A DNA stretch of 64,000 bases from an uncultured Lachnospiraceae bacterium (GTDB lineage Bacteria > Bacillota_A > Clostridia > Lachnospirales > Lachnospiraceae), in contig CATOMC010000011.1 in NCBI GenBank assembly GCA_951801245.1, positions 1-64,000 of the forward strand, written 5' to 3'. Below the pieces are notes generated by a model, which did no database searches, had not been told where the DNA came from, and saw only the letters and a program-made list of their open reading frames with translations. Positions 1-8,809 of this stretch are shown here, piece by piece; the stretch's first letter is position 1, and the number at the start of each line of letters is the position of its first letter. The position numbers were made by a program, and so were the translations under genes.

Positions 1-25
1 AGTTTCCATGCTTGCATGAGAAACT
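1..25. repeat. 25-bp imperfect palindrome, copy 1
   Basis: AGTTTC at one end pairs with GAAACT at the other, and the inner CATGC pairs with GCATG, leaving a single-base bulge. The same 25 bases recur at 115-139. This copy lies inside an open reading frame and starts at the window edge, so its left flank is unknown. Confidence 0.6.
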
Positions 26-116
26 GTATATATATGCTTCTGACGAGCAACGCGAACTGGGAATACGAAGTATTACCAGTCTGCTGATGAGGGCAGAGAA
101 AGGTTATAAGAAATAG
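1..116 (+). CDS. C-terminal end of a small protein, possibly a MarR-family regulator (5' end outside window)
   Basis: An open frame enters from the left edge (first full codon at 3) and ends at TAG 114-116. The visible 37 residues include ASDEQRELGIRSITSLLMRA, a charged helix like the last helix of MarR-type regulators. A MarR gene directly before two ABC exporter genes is a common arrangement in Clostridia, and that context is the main support for the guess. The frame runs through one copy of a 25-bp palindromic repeat, and its stop codon overlaps the second copy. Identity is unproven because the DNA-binding domain is not in the window. Confidence 0.4.
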   Translation, partial: FPCLHEKLYIYASDEQRELGIRSITSLLMRAEKGYKK

Positions 117-139
117 TTTCCATGCTTGCATGAGAAACT
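115..139. repeat. 25-bp imperfect palindrome, copy 2 (candidate operator)
   Basis: Identical over 25 bases to positions 1-25. It overlaps the TAG stop of the preceding frame and ends about 35 bases before the ABC exporter start. Dyad symmetry and position would suit a regulator binding site or an mRNA hairpin in the intercistronic gap. Confidence 0.5.
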
Positions 140-174
140 ATACAAACACCTGGAGGTAAAGGGGGAGAAAGAGC

Positions 175-1944
175 ATGAAAAAGATATCAAGTTACATATG
201 GGATTATAAATTTTCCTATTTGGGAGCTTTATTGTCCCTTCTGATCGCGGTAACCCTTGACATGCTGGCGCCGCGTCTGACGGCCCATGTGGTGGATGAT
301 GTTATTGTGGGCGGTAATATGGGAGAACTGAAATTCCTGCTTTTGGGATTCCTTGGGATTGGTCTTGGACGGTGCATCTTTCAGTATACGAAGGAATACA
401 CCTTCGATAAGAACGGGTCCAGAATCTCGGGAGATATGAGGCGGGATCTGTTTCGGCATATCCAGTCATTGAGCGCAGACTTTTTTGACCGCACGAATAC
501 TGGGGAATTGATGGCCCGGGTCAAGGAAGATATTGACCATATCTGGGATGCAGTGGGATATGTGGGGATGCTTTTGATTGAAGTATTCTATCATACCGCC
601 ATCATTCTGGTCTGTATGTATATGCTGAACTGGAAGCTGGCGCTGATTCCCACAGCGGCCATGATCCTGTGTGGTTCCATTGCCGTTATGATGGAGCGGA
701 AGCTGGGAGCGGTCTATGAGGAAATCAGTGAGGAGAATGCGGTGCTCAATACCGTGGCGGAGGAGAATCTGGCGGGCGTGCGCACGGTCAAGGCTTTTGC
801 CAGGGAAAAGTTTGAGATTGACAAATTCCTGTCCCACAATAAAAGGTACTATGATTTGAATATGGCACAGTCAAAGGTATTTGTCAGATATTACCCGCTC
901 TTTACAGTCGTATCCAAGGTACTGCCGCTATTGACTATATTGGTCGGCGGTAAATTTGTGATTAACGGGGAGATGACACTGGGACAGATGACTGCATTTG
1001 TGGAATACTCCAACAATATTGTCTGGCCCATGGAGATGCTGGGATGGCTGACCAACAGCTTTTCATCTGCGGTGGCGTCCAACAAGAAGATTAAGAAGAT
1101 ATATGAGGAAAAGCCGACTGTTACAGAAGTGACCAGTCCGGTCAAATTGGAAAAGGTATGCGGCAAGGTCTGTTTCGACCATGTATCTTTTCATAAAGCA
1201 GATCAATATGAGATACTGCATGACATTACTTTTACTGTGGAAGCAGGTAAGACATTGGGGATCATGGGGGCAACCGGTGCGGGCAAGACGTCCATCATTC
1301 AGCTTTTGCAGCGCATGTATGATGCAACGAACGGCACAATTTACCTGGACGATGTGGACATCCGCAGACTGTCGCTAGAGCAGCTTCGCACCAGTGTGAG
1401 TTACGTGATGCAGGATGTATTTCTGTTTTCGGATACTATCAATGAGAATATTAAGTTGGGAAAGAAGTCCTATCTGGATTTTAAGACCGTGAGGAAGGCT
1501 TCCGCGGAGGCCCAGGCAAGTGAGTTCATCGAGCGGATGGAAGAAAAGTATGACACGGTCATCGGTGAGCGGGGTGTAGGGCTTTCCGGCGGGCAGAAGC
1601 AGCGGATCAGCATTGCGAGAGCGCTTGCCAAACGCGACCCCATTCTGGTGATGGATGATTCCACTTCGGCGCTGGATATGGAGACGGAGAGCCTGATCCA
1701 GAAGACTTTGCAGACCCTGGACCATACCACGAAGATTATCATTGCCCACAGGATCAGTGCGGTGCGGCATGCGGATGAGATTCTGGTGCTGGACGGCGGC
1801 GCTATCGCAGAGCGGGGAACACATGAAGAGCTTCTTTCCAAGAGAGGATTGTACTATGAGACATATGCGTCTCAGTATGGCGCATTGTCCAGTACAGAAC
1901 AGATGCAGGAAGGAGGTACCATAAATGGCCTTCAATTCGTATAA
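175..1944 (+). CDS. ABC exporter half-transporter with degenerate ATPase site (subunit A of a heterodimer)
   Basis: 589 residues: an N-terminal six-helix type-1 exporter membrane domain (about 1-310) and a C-terminal nucleotide-binding domain. The Walker A GATGAGKTS has its Lys near residue 371, and the signature LSGGQKQR is canonical. The Walker B reads LVMDDSTSALD: Asp495 stands where the catalytic Glu belongs. This is the known pattern of the degenerate subunit in heterodimeric exporters such as TM287/288 or BmrC/BmrD. It has a good ribosome binding site (GGAGG near 152, GGGGGAG closer in) and overlaps the next gene by 20 bases. The substrate cannot be read from sequence; drugs, lipids or peptides are typical of the family. 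Confidence 0.93.
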   Translation: MKKISSYIWDYKFSYLGALLSLLIAVTLDMLAPRLTAHVVDDVIVGGNMGELKFLLLGFLGIGLGRCIFQYTKEYTFDKNGSRISGDMRRDLFRHIQSLSADFFDRTNTGELMARVKEDIDHIWDAVGYVGMLLIEVFYHTAIILVCMYMLNWKLALIPTAAMILCGSIAVMMERKLGAVYEEISEENAVLNTVAEENLAGVRTVKAFAREKFEIDKFLSHNKRYYDLNMAQSKVFVRYYPLFTVVSKVLPLLTILVGGKFVINGEMTLGQMTAFVEYSNNIVWPMEMLGWLTNSFSSAVASNKKIKKIYEEKPTVTEVTSPVKLEKVCGKVCFDHVSFHKADQYEILHDITFTVEAGKTLGIMGATGAGKTSIIQLLQRMYDATNGTIYLDDVDIRRLSLEQLRTSVSYVMQDVFLFSDTINENIKLGKKSYLDFKTVRKASAEAQASEFIERMEEKYDTVIGERGVGLSGGQKQRISIARALAKRDPILVMDDSTSALDMETESLIQKTLQTLDHTTKIIIAHRISAVRHADEILVLDGGAIAERGTHEELLSKRGLYYETYASQYGALSSTEQMQEGGTINGLQFV

Positions 1945-3700
1945 AGATGATGAACGAAGTGTAGAGAAAAGTAAAGTGCAGACATTGAAGCGGCTTTTTA
2001 GTTATCTGCTTGCCTATAAGTGGCAGATCATTCTGGTGCTTTTGATCATGGGATATGGGGTGGCAGTGAGTCTGGTGAATCCGCTGATCATGGAGTCTGC
2101 TATAGATGACTATATTGGTCAAAAGAACTTAAACGGTCTTTATCGGTTACTGATGGTGGCGCTTGCCATCAATCTGGTGTTGGTTGCCACGGTGAAACTG
2201 CGTATGTATATTATGGCGAAGGTCTGCAATCAGATACTTCTGACCATCAGGCAGGAGCTGTATACCCATATCCAGAAACTGGATTTCCAATTCTTTGACA
2301 GCAGGCCTACGGGTAAGATTCTTTCCCGTATTATCGGGGATATCAACTCCCTGAAAGATGTGCTGTCCAACTGTGTTACCACGTTGATCCCTGACGGGCT
2401 GACGGTGATTGCAGTCATTGTGATCATGGTATATAAGAATCCCGGACTGGCTCTGGCTTCTCTGTTGACTCTTCCGGTCATGGGAGCAGCCACCTTCTAT
2501 ATTGAAATGAAAGCGCACCCGCGGTGGCAGTTATTCCGCAAAAAGGCGGCTAATTTAAATGCTTTTATTCATGAAGATATGGCGGGGATGCGTATTATTC
2601 AGAGCTTTCATGCGCAGGGAGAGACACAGGATACGTTTGACGAACTGATTGAGGAACACAGGAGTGCGGTCTTTGATGCGGTGCGCATGAGCGATGCCTT
2701 CGGGCCGGTGATCGATTTGTCCTGGGGGATTGGATGTATTTTGCTGTATTATACGGGAATCGTGATTCTGGGCGTGGAGCAGGTGTCGGTGGGAACGTTT
2801 ATTGCCTTTGGCACGTATCTGAATATGTTCTGGCAGCCGATTCACAACATCAGTAACTTCTACAATCAATTGGTGACGAACATTGCAGGGGCGGAACGTA
2901 TCTTTGAGATTCTGGATACGCCGCCGGCCATTGCAGACGCATCAGGGGTGACGCAGATGCCGGAGATTGTGGGAGAAGTAACATTTTCTCATGTGGATTT
3001 TGCCTATGACGATAAGGTAAAAGTGCTAAACGACGTGAGTTTTACCATAAGGCCGGGAGAGACGATCGCGCTGGTTGGTCCTACCGGAGCCGGTAAGTCG
3101 ACGATCGTCAATCTGATCAGCCGTTTCTATGATGTGCAGGGCGGTACCGTGAAGATTGACGGGCATGATGTGAAGGATGTTTCCATAGAGAGCCTGCGCA
3201 GACAGATGGGCATCATGACGCAGGATAACTTCCTGTTCTCCGGGACGATCCGGGAGAATATCCGTTATGGAAGACTGGATGCCACGGACGAGGAGATTGA
3301 GGCGGCGGCGAAGGCGGTCAATGCCCATGCCTTCATTATGAAACTGGATAAGGGATATGACACGGAACTCTCAGAGCGAGGCGGCGGACTTTCCGTGGGG
3401 CAGAAACAGCTTCTGGCCTTTGCCAGGACCATGGTATCCAATCCGAAGATTCTGATTCTGGATGAAGCCACTTCCAGCATCGATACGAAGACGGAACTGC
3501 TTGTGCAGGATGGCATCGAGCACCTTCTGGCAGGCAGGACATCTTTCGTCATTGCCCACCGGCTCTCCACAATCCAGAAAGCGGACCGGATCTTCGTGGT
3601 AGATGACGGCAGAATCATAGAGGAAGGAAACGCGGCCCAGCTAATGGAGAAAAAAGGCGTATACTACCAGTTATATATGGCACAGTTTAGCGCCTTCTAA
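1925..3700 (+). CDS. ABC exporter half-transporter with intact catalytic Glu (subunit B of the heterodimer)
   Basis: 591 residues with exporter membrane domain then ATPase domain. The Walker A is GPTGAGKST and the Walker B LILDEATSSID carries the catalytic Glu (about residue 514). The signature is the non-canonical LSVGQKQ. A non-canonical signature here with a degenerate Walker B in the upstream partner means one consensus and one degenerate ATP site in the dimer, as established for heterodimeric exporters. Translation starts inside the upstream gene (20-base overlap, GGAGG at 1911-1915), which implies coupled synthesis. The stop codon sits within the left arm of a strong hairpin. Confidence 0.93.
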   Translation: MAFNSYKDDERSVEKSKVQTLKRLFSYLLAYKWQIILVLLIMGYGVAVSLVNPLIMESAIDDYIGQKNLNGLYRLLMVALAINLVLVATVKLRMYIMAKVCNQILLTIRQELYTHIQKLDFQFFDSRPTGKILSRIIGDINSLKDVLSNCVTTLIPDGLTVIAVIVIMVYKNPGLALASLLTLPVMGAATFYIEMKAHPRWQLFRKKAANLNAFIHEDMAGMRIIQSFHAQGETQDTFDELIEEHRSAVFDAVRMSDAFGPVIDLSWGIGCILLYYTGIVILGVEQVSVGTFIAFGTYLNMFWQPIHNISNFYNQLVTNIAGAERIFEILDTPPAIADASGVTQMPEIVGEVTFSHVDFAYDDKVKVLNDVSFTIRPGETIALVGPTGAGKSTIVNLISRFYDVQGGTVKIDGHDVKDVSIESLRRQMGIMTQDNFLFSGTIRENIRYGRLDATDEEIEAAAKAVNAHAFIMKLDKGYDTELSERGGGLSVGQKQLLAFARTMVSNPKILILDEATSSIDTKTELLVQDGIEHLLAGRTSFVIAHRLSTIQKADRIFVVDDGRIIEEGNAAQLMEKKGVYYQLYMAQFSAF

Positions 3701-3744
3701 GAAAAACAAGCGACGCGAAGCGGCATTTGTTTTTCTGAAGGCGC
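3690..3744 (+). terminator. Large two-part hairpin at the end of the ABC exporter operon
   Basis: Outer arms GCGCCTTC (3690-3697) and GAAGGCGC (3737-3744), inner arms GAAAAACAA (3701-3709) and TTGTTTTTC (3727-3735), with a small CGC/GCG stem in the loop. The TAA stop of the ABC gene lies in the three-base interruption between the two arms. No long T-run follows, so it may also act as an mRNA-stabilising structure. Confidence 0.6.
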
Positions 3745-3816
3745 TAACGAGCAATAAAAAATTGTACAAAGAAAACAGACAATTTAAGACAATATGCCGG
3801 TTTTCGTGTGAGTATA

Positions 3817-3844
3817 TTGACAATTGTATTCATTACTTTATAAT
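3817..3844 (+). promoter_or_regulatory. Sigma-A promoter of the lacI-type gene
   Basis: TTGACA at 3817-3822, 16-base spacer, TATAAT at 3839-3844. Both hexamers are perfect consensus. The expected transcription start falls inside the palindrome at 3844-3862. Confidence 0.75.
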
Positions 3845-3862
3845 TTAAGTGAGTTACTTAAA
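3844..3862. promoter_or_regulatory. Candidate autoregulatory operator
   Basis: TTTAAGT (3844-3850), five-base spacer GAGTT, ACTTAAA (3856-3862): a perfect 7-bp inverted repeat overlapping the -10 box and start site of the LacI-family gene. A symmetric ~19-bp site at this position is where LacI-family proteins commonly bind for self-repression. I did not see a second identical copy before the sugar operon. Confidence 0.5.
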
Positions 3863-3886
3863 AATTAAGGGAGAATGTGTATTGGA

Positions 3887-4924
3887 ATGGCTAAATCGGT
3901 AAGAATGGCGGATATCGCTGCAGTGATGGGAGTCAGCACGGTTACTGTGTCCAAGGCCTTGTCAGATCAGAAGGGTGTGAGCGAGGAACTCCGCATGAGA
4001 ATCAAGAGCAAGGCGCAGGAGATGGGATACAAGACTGGGTCTGCTCTCTATAAAGAACGCTCTGTGACGGATGTCAGTTATACTTTTGGAGTGATTGTAT
4101 CAGACCGCTTTCTGGCGAAATATGAGTCCTTTTACTGGAATCTTTATCAGGAGGTGGCCACTGCGGCCGTACAGGACGGCTGCTTTACCATGCTGGAAGT
4201 CTTAAAGGCAGAGGACGAGGACAATCTGGTCATGCCGAAGCTGCTTCGTGAAAAAAAGGCGGAGGGACTGATCATTATAGGAAGGCTTCGTAAAGATTAT
4301 CTGCAAAGGCTGCTGGGACAGACAGAGATTCCGTATGTGCTGTTAGACTTCACAGATCCAAACGGCACCTATGATGCGGTGATCTCAAACAGCTATTTCG
4401 GCATGTACAGAATGACCAATTACCTGTTCGAGATGGGACACCGCAAGATTGCCTTTGTGGGGAACGTGTTTTTCACGGATTCCATCACGGATCGTTACTT
4501 TGGATATGTGAAATCCCTTTATGAACATGGGCTTGAGGTGAGAAAAGACTGGATTCTGGATGACAGGAATCAGGAGACAGGGAGATCGGATGTGGGATTT
4601 ACCTGGAAAATCCCCAAAGAGATGCCGACGGCATTTGTCTGCAACAATGATGTGGCGGCGGCGATGCTGGTAAAGGAACTGGAGCAGAGAGGATATCAGA
4701 TACCCCGGGATATTTCCGTGGTCGGGTATGACAATTATCAGCCGCCGGGACTTTGCGACATCCGGATCACAACCTATGAGGTGGACATGCAGGAAATGGC
4801 GAAGCAGTCAGTCAGGATTATGATCCATAAGATTTCAGGGGATTCCTATAAGCAGGGTGTGACGATCATTGACGGCAGGATCGTGTATAAGGACAGTGTC
4901 AGCCAGTTAAATGAAATGGAATGA
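3887..4924 (+). CDS. LacI-family transcriptional regulator
   Basis: About 345 residues. The N-terminal helix-turn-helix ADIAAVMGVSTVTVSKAL is diagnostic for the family, followed by the hinge and a periplasmic-binding-protein-like sugar-sensing domain ending near residue 330. I prefer ATG 3887 (MAKSVRM) over ATG 3875, because the AAGGGAG at 3867-3873 abuts the earlier codon; the spacing to 3887 is a little long, so the start is not certain. It is convergent with an AraC-type gene and lies before the beta-mannoside phosphorolysis genes, which are plausible targets. The effector is unknown. Confidence 0.9.
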   Translation: MAKSVRMADIAAVMGVSTVTVSKALSDQKGVSEELRMRIKSKAQEMGYKTGSALYKERSVTDVSYTFGVIVSDRFLAKYESFYWNLYQEVATAAVQDGCFTMLEVLKAEDEDNLVMPKLLREKKAEGLIIIGRLRKDYLQRLLGQTEIPYVLLDFTDPNGTYDAVISNSYFGMYRMTNYLFEMGHRKIAFVGNVFFTDSITDRYFGYVKSLYEHGLEVRKDWILDDRNQETGRSDVGFTWKIPKEMPTAFVCNNDVAAAMLVKELEQRGYQIPRDISVVGYDNYQPPGLCDIRITTYEVDMQEMAKQSVRIMIHKISGDSYKQGVTIIDGRIVYKDSVSQLNEME

Positions 4925-4952
4925 AATCATATCAGAAAGATTCTTAAAGATA

Positions 4953-4980
4953 AGAGGCGCATCAGTGTTGATGCGCCTCT
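4953..4980. terminator. Bidirectional hairpin between convergent lacI-type and araC-type genes
   Basis: A perfect 12-bp stem (AGAGGCGCATCA / TGATGCGCCTCT) with a GTGT loop. The TGA stop of the minus-strand araC gene is inside the stem. T-rich runs are weak on both sides. Confidence 0.6.
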
Positions 4981-5867
4981 CTGTATGCCTGTGGCGTAGA
5001 GCCATATTCCCTTTTAAACAAATTAATAAAGTGATTCGTATTCTCATAACCGACCATAAGGGCAATCTCATGGATCTTTTTATCGGTGGTAAAGAGCAGG
5101 CTGGCGGCGGTCTCCAACCGTTTCCGGTTGAGATATTTGAGGGGCGGTACCCCGAAAACGGCGGAAAACTCGTGGCAGATCCGGTATTTGCTCATATGAT
5201 AGCGCTTCTCCAGCTCATCCAGCCGGAAAGGTTCCATAAAGGAAGTATCCAGGTGGCGTTTCAGTTCCATCAGATAAGGAACGCATATCTTCTCATCCTT
5301 TTCCAGGCTGTATGCGTGGATGAAGAACCCTGATACTACGGAAGTCAGGAGACTTGCATCGTTTAGTTTATTGGCCAGCGCAGCGCTGCGCGACCCGGCC
5401 AGCAGTTTTTTGAAATCCCTCAAAACCGGGGAGTAATCGTCAAGCTTCGCTATAGTGAAAGTCTGAAAAGAAACCAGGGACTCAAAGGCACTAAAAATTT
5501 CTCCGTAAAATAAAAAACAGTTAAAACGCCAGGAAAGCTGGGTGGGACGCAGTGTAAATGACAAATCCTGACAGTTGAGGTAGAGCAGATCACCTGGCTG
5601 CAGGTTTTGAGTGGTCTCATATAGTTCCAAAATTCCAGAGCCATTTTCTGTATAGAGGAGCATCCGGCAATTTAATGGATTAAAATGGAGTGCATAGAAA
5701 GTGCTGATCTCTATAGTACCACCGCTCAGAATGATTGGCATATTGCTGTCCGTGCAGGCAGGCAATTCATAGAAGTCCCCGGCAAAATATTGAGGTAAAG
5801 GGATCACTTCATGGCTGGAAGTTGTTTCAATTGTTAAGGCCTGCTCATATTGTCTGGCAAAGGTCAT
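4962..5867 (-). CDS. AraC-family transcriptional regulator with cupin-like sensor domain
   Basis: 301 residues. The N-terminal ~170 residues form a cupin-like effector domain; the C-terminal ~100 residues hold two helix-turn-helix motifs, with the family hallmarks MSKYRICHEFSAVFGVPPLK and IHEIALMVGYENTNHFINLF. The ribosome binding site on the minus strand is AAGGAGA six bases before ATG. It is transcribed away from the cellobiose 2-epimerase gene across a 423-base AT-rich gap, which makes it a good candidate activator of the mannoside genes. The sugar it senses cannot be deduced. Confidence 0.9.
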   Translation of the reverse strand: MTFARQYEQALTIETTSSHEVIPLPQYFAGDFYELPACTDSNMPIILSGGTIEISTFYALHFNPLNCRMLLYTENGSGILELYETTQNLQPGDLLYLNCQDLSFTLRPTQLSWRFNCFLFYGEIFSAFESLVSFQTFTIAKLDDYSPVLRDFKKLLAGSRSAALANKLNDASLLTSVVSGFFIHAYSLEKDEKICVPYLMELKRHLDTSFMEPFRLDELEKRYHMSKYRICHEFSAVFGVPPLKYLNRKRLETAASLLFTTDKKIHEIALMVGYENTNHFINLFKREYGSTPQAYREAHQH

Positions 5868-6290
5868 GTGGGTTCTCCTTTTAGCTTTTTTATGAAGAAA
5901 TGAGGTTAGGTGAAACTGTTAGGCAACTCTGTTAAGAGAAAACATATATAAAGCCTATATATTTAACTTTATACTAGTTAAAATGGGAAAATCTATGTAT
6001 AAAATAACCAAAAATTTATGATGTGAATTGTATAAATAGAGGAAAATGATGATTGTGACAATAATGTTATACAAATACCAATAATGGTTGATGATTAAAA
6101 AATAAATATATGTATACTTAAATTAAAGCTAAAATTGAATTAATTAGGTAGACTAAAAAGGGGAAATAAGTAGATTATTGAGAAAAACATAATCACTTAT
6201 TCTTTCAAAATATATAAATCACATCGTCAATGGTATGGTAGATATGATATCATTAGAAAAAGAGAGACAAGGAAAAGGGAGTGTATTATC
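5868..6290. promoter_or_regulatory. AT-rich divergent control region between araC-type gene and epimerase operon
   Basis: 423 bases without a credible gene and clearly more AT-rich than the flanks. It must hold the promoters for both directions. I can see two direct GTTAGG repeats (about 5903-5925), several TATAAA/TATACA-like boxes and a perfect ATGATATCAT palindrome close to the epimerase start. No single promoter stands out as consensus, which fits activator-dependent transcription. Confidence 0.45.
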
Positions 6291-7457
6291 ATGGTGGAAG
6301 AGATTAGAAGTCACCTGACAGATTGCATTATTCCATTCTGGAAAAAACTGCGGGATGACGAAAATGGCGGTTATTACGGGTATATGGATCATGACCTGAA
6401 AGTTGATGAGAAGGCAGTGAAGGGCTGTATTTTAAATAGCCGTATCACATGGTTTTTTGCAAATGCGTATCTTATGCTGAAAGATGAGTCCCTGCTTCGG
6501 GAGGCAGAACACGGATATGAATTCATGCAAAAGTACTGTGTGGATCAGGAAAAGGGCGGTGTATACTGGTCGGTTCAGTATGACGGTATGCCGGAGGATA
6601 CGACCAAGCATACCTACAATCAGGCGTTTTCAATCTATGCCCTTTCTTCTTATTATGATGCATCAAAAGATAAGAGAGCGCTTGAGACTGCCATGGAACT
6701 CTTCCATATCATTGAAGAACGCTGCATGGACGAGATTGGCTATAAGGAAGCCTTTGACAGGGAGTTTCATGAGATTGAGAATGATAAGCTTTCCGAGAAC
6801 GGCGTGATCGCAGATAAGACCATGAACACCTTGCTTCACGTGTTTGAGGCTTACACGGAGCTTTACCGGGTGAGCGGCAAGGAAGAAGTGAAAAAGAGAC
6901 TGGAATGGATTCTCGATACCATAGCAGATAAGATTTATAACCCGAAGCTGCACAGACAGGAAGTGTTTTTTGACAGGGAAATGAATTCCATACTGGACTT
7001 ACATTCTTACGGGCATGATATCGAAACGGCATGGCTGATCCGCAGAGGAACAGATGTGTTAGGGGATAAAAAATATGGGGATAAAATGCTGCCAATTATA
7101 CTTGACTTAACTGGTCAAGTATATCGGACGGCTTTTGACGGACACTCTCTTGCCAATGAATGTGAGAAAGGTGTGGTCGATGAGAACCGTATCTGGTGGG
7201 TACAGGCGGAGGCACTGGTAGGATTCTTAAACGGGTATCAGCTTGCACCAAAGCATACGGAATATCTGGATGCAGCGAAAGAGGAGTGGGAGTTTATCAA
7301 GGCACATTTGATTGACAGGCGTCCCGGGTCTGAGTGGTTCTGGGATGTGAATAAAGAGGGAGAGGCCGTGAGCGGGAAACCGATTGTGGAGCCCTGGAAG
7401 TGTCCTTATCATAATGGGAGGATGTGCCTTGAGGTGTGTAAGAGGGGTGTGGAATAG
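6291..7457 (+). CDS. Cellobiose 2-epimerase (AGE superfamily)
   Basis: 388 residues, the usual length for the family. It closely follows the Ruminococcus albus-type cellobiose 2-epimerase pattern: an N-terminal segment with FWKKLRDDENGGYYGY, then HTYNQAFSIYALSSYY, SYGHDIETAWL, RIWWVQAEALVGF and a C-terminal PWKCPYHNGRMC, which supply the conserved His and Trp/Tyr residues of the (alpha/alpha)6-barrel active site. The family interconverts cellobiose/glucosyl-mannose and mannobiose/mannosyl-glucose. Followed by two GH130 phosphorylases, its likely job is turning beta-1,4-mannobiose into mannosyl-glucose for phosphorolysis. RBS AAGGGAG precedes ATG 6291. No signal peptide, so cytoplasmic. Confidence 0.92.
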   Translation: MVEEIRSHLTDCIIPFWKKLRDDENGGYYGYMDHDLKVDEKAVKGCILNSRITWFFANAYLMLKDESLLREAEHGYEFMQKYCVDQEKGGVYWSVQYDGMPEDTTKHTYNQAFSIYALSSYYDASKDKRALETAMELFHIIEERCMDEIGYKEAFDREFHEIENDKLSENGVIADKTMNTLLHVFEAYTELYRVSGKEEVKKRLEWILDTIADKIYNPKLHRQEVFFDREMNSILDLHSYGHDIETAWLIRRGTDVLGDKKYGDKMLPIILDLTGQVYRTAFDGHSLANECEKGVVDENRIWWVQAEALVGFLNGYQLAPKHTEYLDAAKEEWEFIKAHLIDRRPGSEWFWDVNKEGEAVSGKPIVEPWKCPYHNGRMCLEVCKRGVE

Positions 7458-7592
7458 AAGGGTCTTGCTAAATACTGGCGCTTTTTAGGAGGCACCTTTT
7501 GACATTCGATCTCATCCGGGCTGGTTATTTGACCGGACGCGATATTTTGTGGTTGTTGGTAGAAGAATATAAATCAGAGAATGGAGGAGGTT

Positions 7593-8765
7593 ATGTTACA
7601 TCAACAGTATTATGTGGAATTGGAGAAGTATAATAGGCTGATCGAGAGGAAGAATGTGAAATCCGACAGTTACAACGGGATTTATGACAGGTATCAGTAT
7701 CCGGTGCTGACGAGGGAGCATATACCGCTGCATTGGAGGTATGACCTGAATCCGGAGACGAATCCTTATTTTATGGAACGTCTGGGAGTCAATGCGGTGA
7801 TGAATTCCGGTGCTATCGAGTTGGATGGCAAGTATTATCTGGTAGCTCGGATTGAGGGAAATGACAGGAAATCTTTCTTCGGCGTGGCAGAGAGTGATAA
7901 CGGGATTGACGGTTTTACATTCTGGGACTATCCGATTCTTTTGCCGGATACTTGTCCGGAGGAGACGAATGTTTACGATATGCGTCTGACGAAGCATGAA
8001 GACGGCTATATTTACGGGGTGTTCTGTTCGGAGAGCAAGGATACTTCCGTGAACGATCTGTCGGCGGCTGTGGCGGCGGCCGGAATCGTGCGGACGAAGA
8101 ATCTGAAAGATTGGGAGCGTCTGCCGAATCTGGTGACACTGCGTTCACCCCAGCAGAGGAATGTGGTGCTGCATCCGGAATTCGTAGACGGTAAGTATGC
8201 TTTCTATACAAGACCGATGGATGACTTTATCGAGACGGGATCTGGCGGCGGTATCGGCTTCGGGCTGTGTGAGGACATCACGCATGCAGTGGTGGATGAG
8301 GAGAAGATGACTTCCATCCGCAGATATCATACGATCACGGAAGCCAAGAACGGTGCCGGGGCACCGCCGATTAAGACGGAGAAAGGTTGGATTCATATTG
8401 CGCATGGCGTGAGGAATACGGCAGCAGGATTGCGTTATGTGATTTATGCATTTGCCACAGACTTACAGGATCCGTCCAAAGTGATCGCAGAGCCTTCCGG
8501 TATGCTGATCGGTCCCAGGGACTGGGAACGCGTAGGTGACGTTTCCAATGTGGTATTCACCAATGGCGCCATCGCGAAAGATAACGGGGAAGTGTATATT
8601 TATTATGCGGCCAGTGATACGCGGATGCATGTGGTGGTGACGACCATTGATAAGTTGTTGGATTATGTGTTTAATACACCCAAAGATCCGCTTCGTTCCG
8701 TGGAATGTGTGGCGCAAAGATGTGATCTGATTAAGAAGAATCTTGCATTTTTAGATAAACAGTAG
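7593..8765 (+). CDS. GH130 phosphorylase, probable 4-O-beta-D-mannosyl-D-glucose phosphorylase
   Basis: About 390 residues, a five-bladed beta-propeller of the GH130 family. The segment [19 protein letters not shown] carries the Asp expected as the general acid, and [20 protein letters not shown] and [16 protein letters not shown] are typical phosphorylase-subgroup segments. Length and sequence fit the GH130_1 mannosyl-glucose enzymes, which release mannose 1-phosphate and glucose. I prefer ATG 7593 because GGAGGAGG lies just before it; ATG 7581 has no such site. The neighbours (epimerase upstream, second GH130 downstream) complete a mannobiose pathway. Subgroup assignment is by pattern, not by search. 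Confidence 0.85.
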   Translation: MLHQQYYVELEKYNRLIERKNVKSDSYNGIYDRYQYPVLTREHIPLHWRYDLNPETNPYFMERLGVNAVMNSGAIELDGKYYLVARIEGNDRKSFFGVAESDNGIDGFTFWDYPILLPDTCPEETNVYDMRLTKHEDGYIYGVFCSESKDTSVNDLSAAVAAAGIVRTKNLKDWERLPNLVTLRSPQQRNVVLHPEFVDGKYAFYTRPMDDFIETGSGGGIGFGLCEDITHAVVDEEKMTSIRRYHTITEAKNGAGAPPIKTEKGWIHIAHGVRNTAAGLRYVIYAFATDLQDPSKVIAEPSGMLIGPRDWERVGDVSNVVFTNGAIAKDNGEVYIYYAASDTRMHVVVTTIDKLLDYVFNTPKDPLRSVECVAQRCDLIKKNLAFLDKQ

Positions 8766-8809
8766 TAAAGAAGTGGGAAACGATTCGGAATGGAGGAAGA
8801 GAGATAAAA

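Noticed and set aside
1375..1935. 186-codon open frame on the minus strand inside the first ABC gene
   Set aside because: It lies opposite the conserved ATPase domain and shows no ribosome site or known motif.
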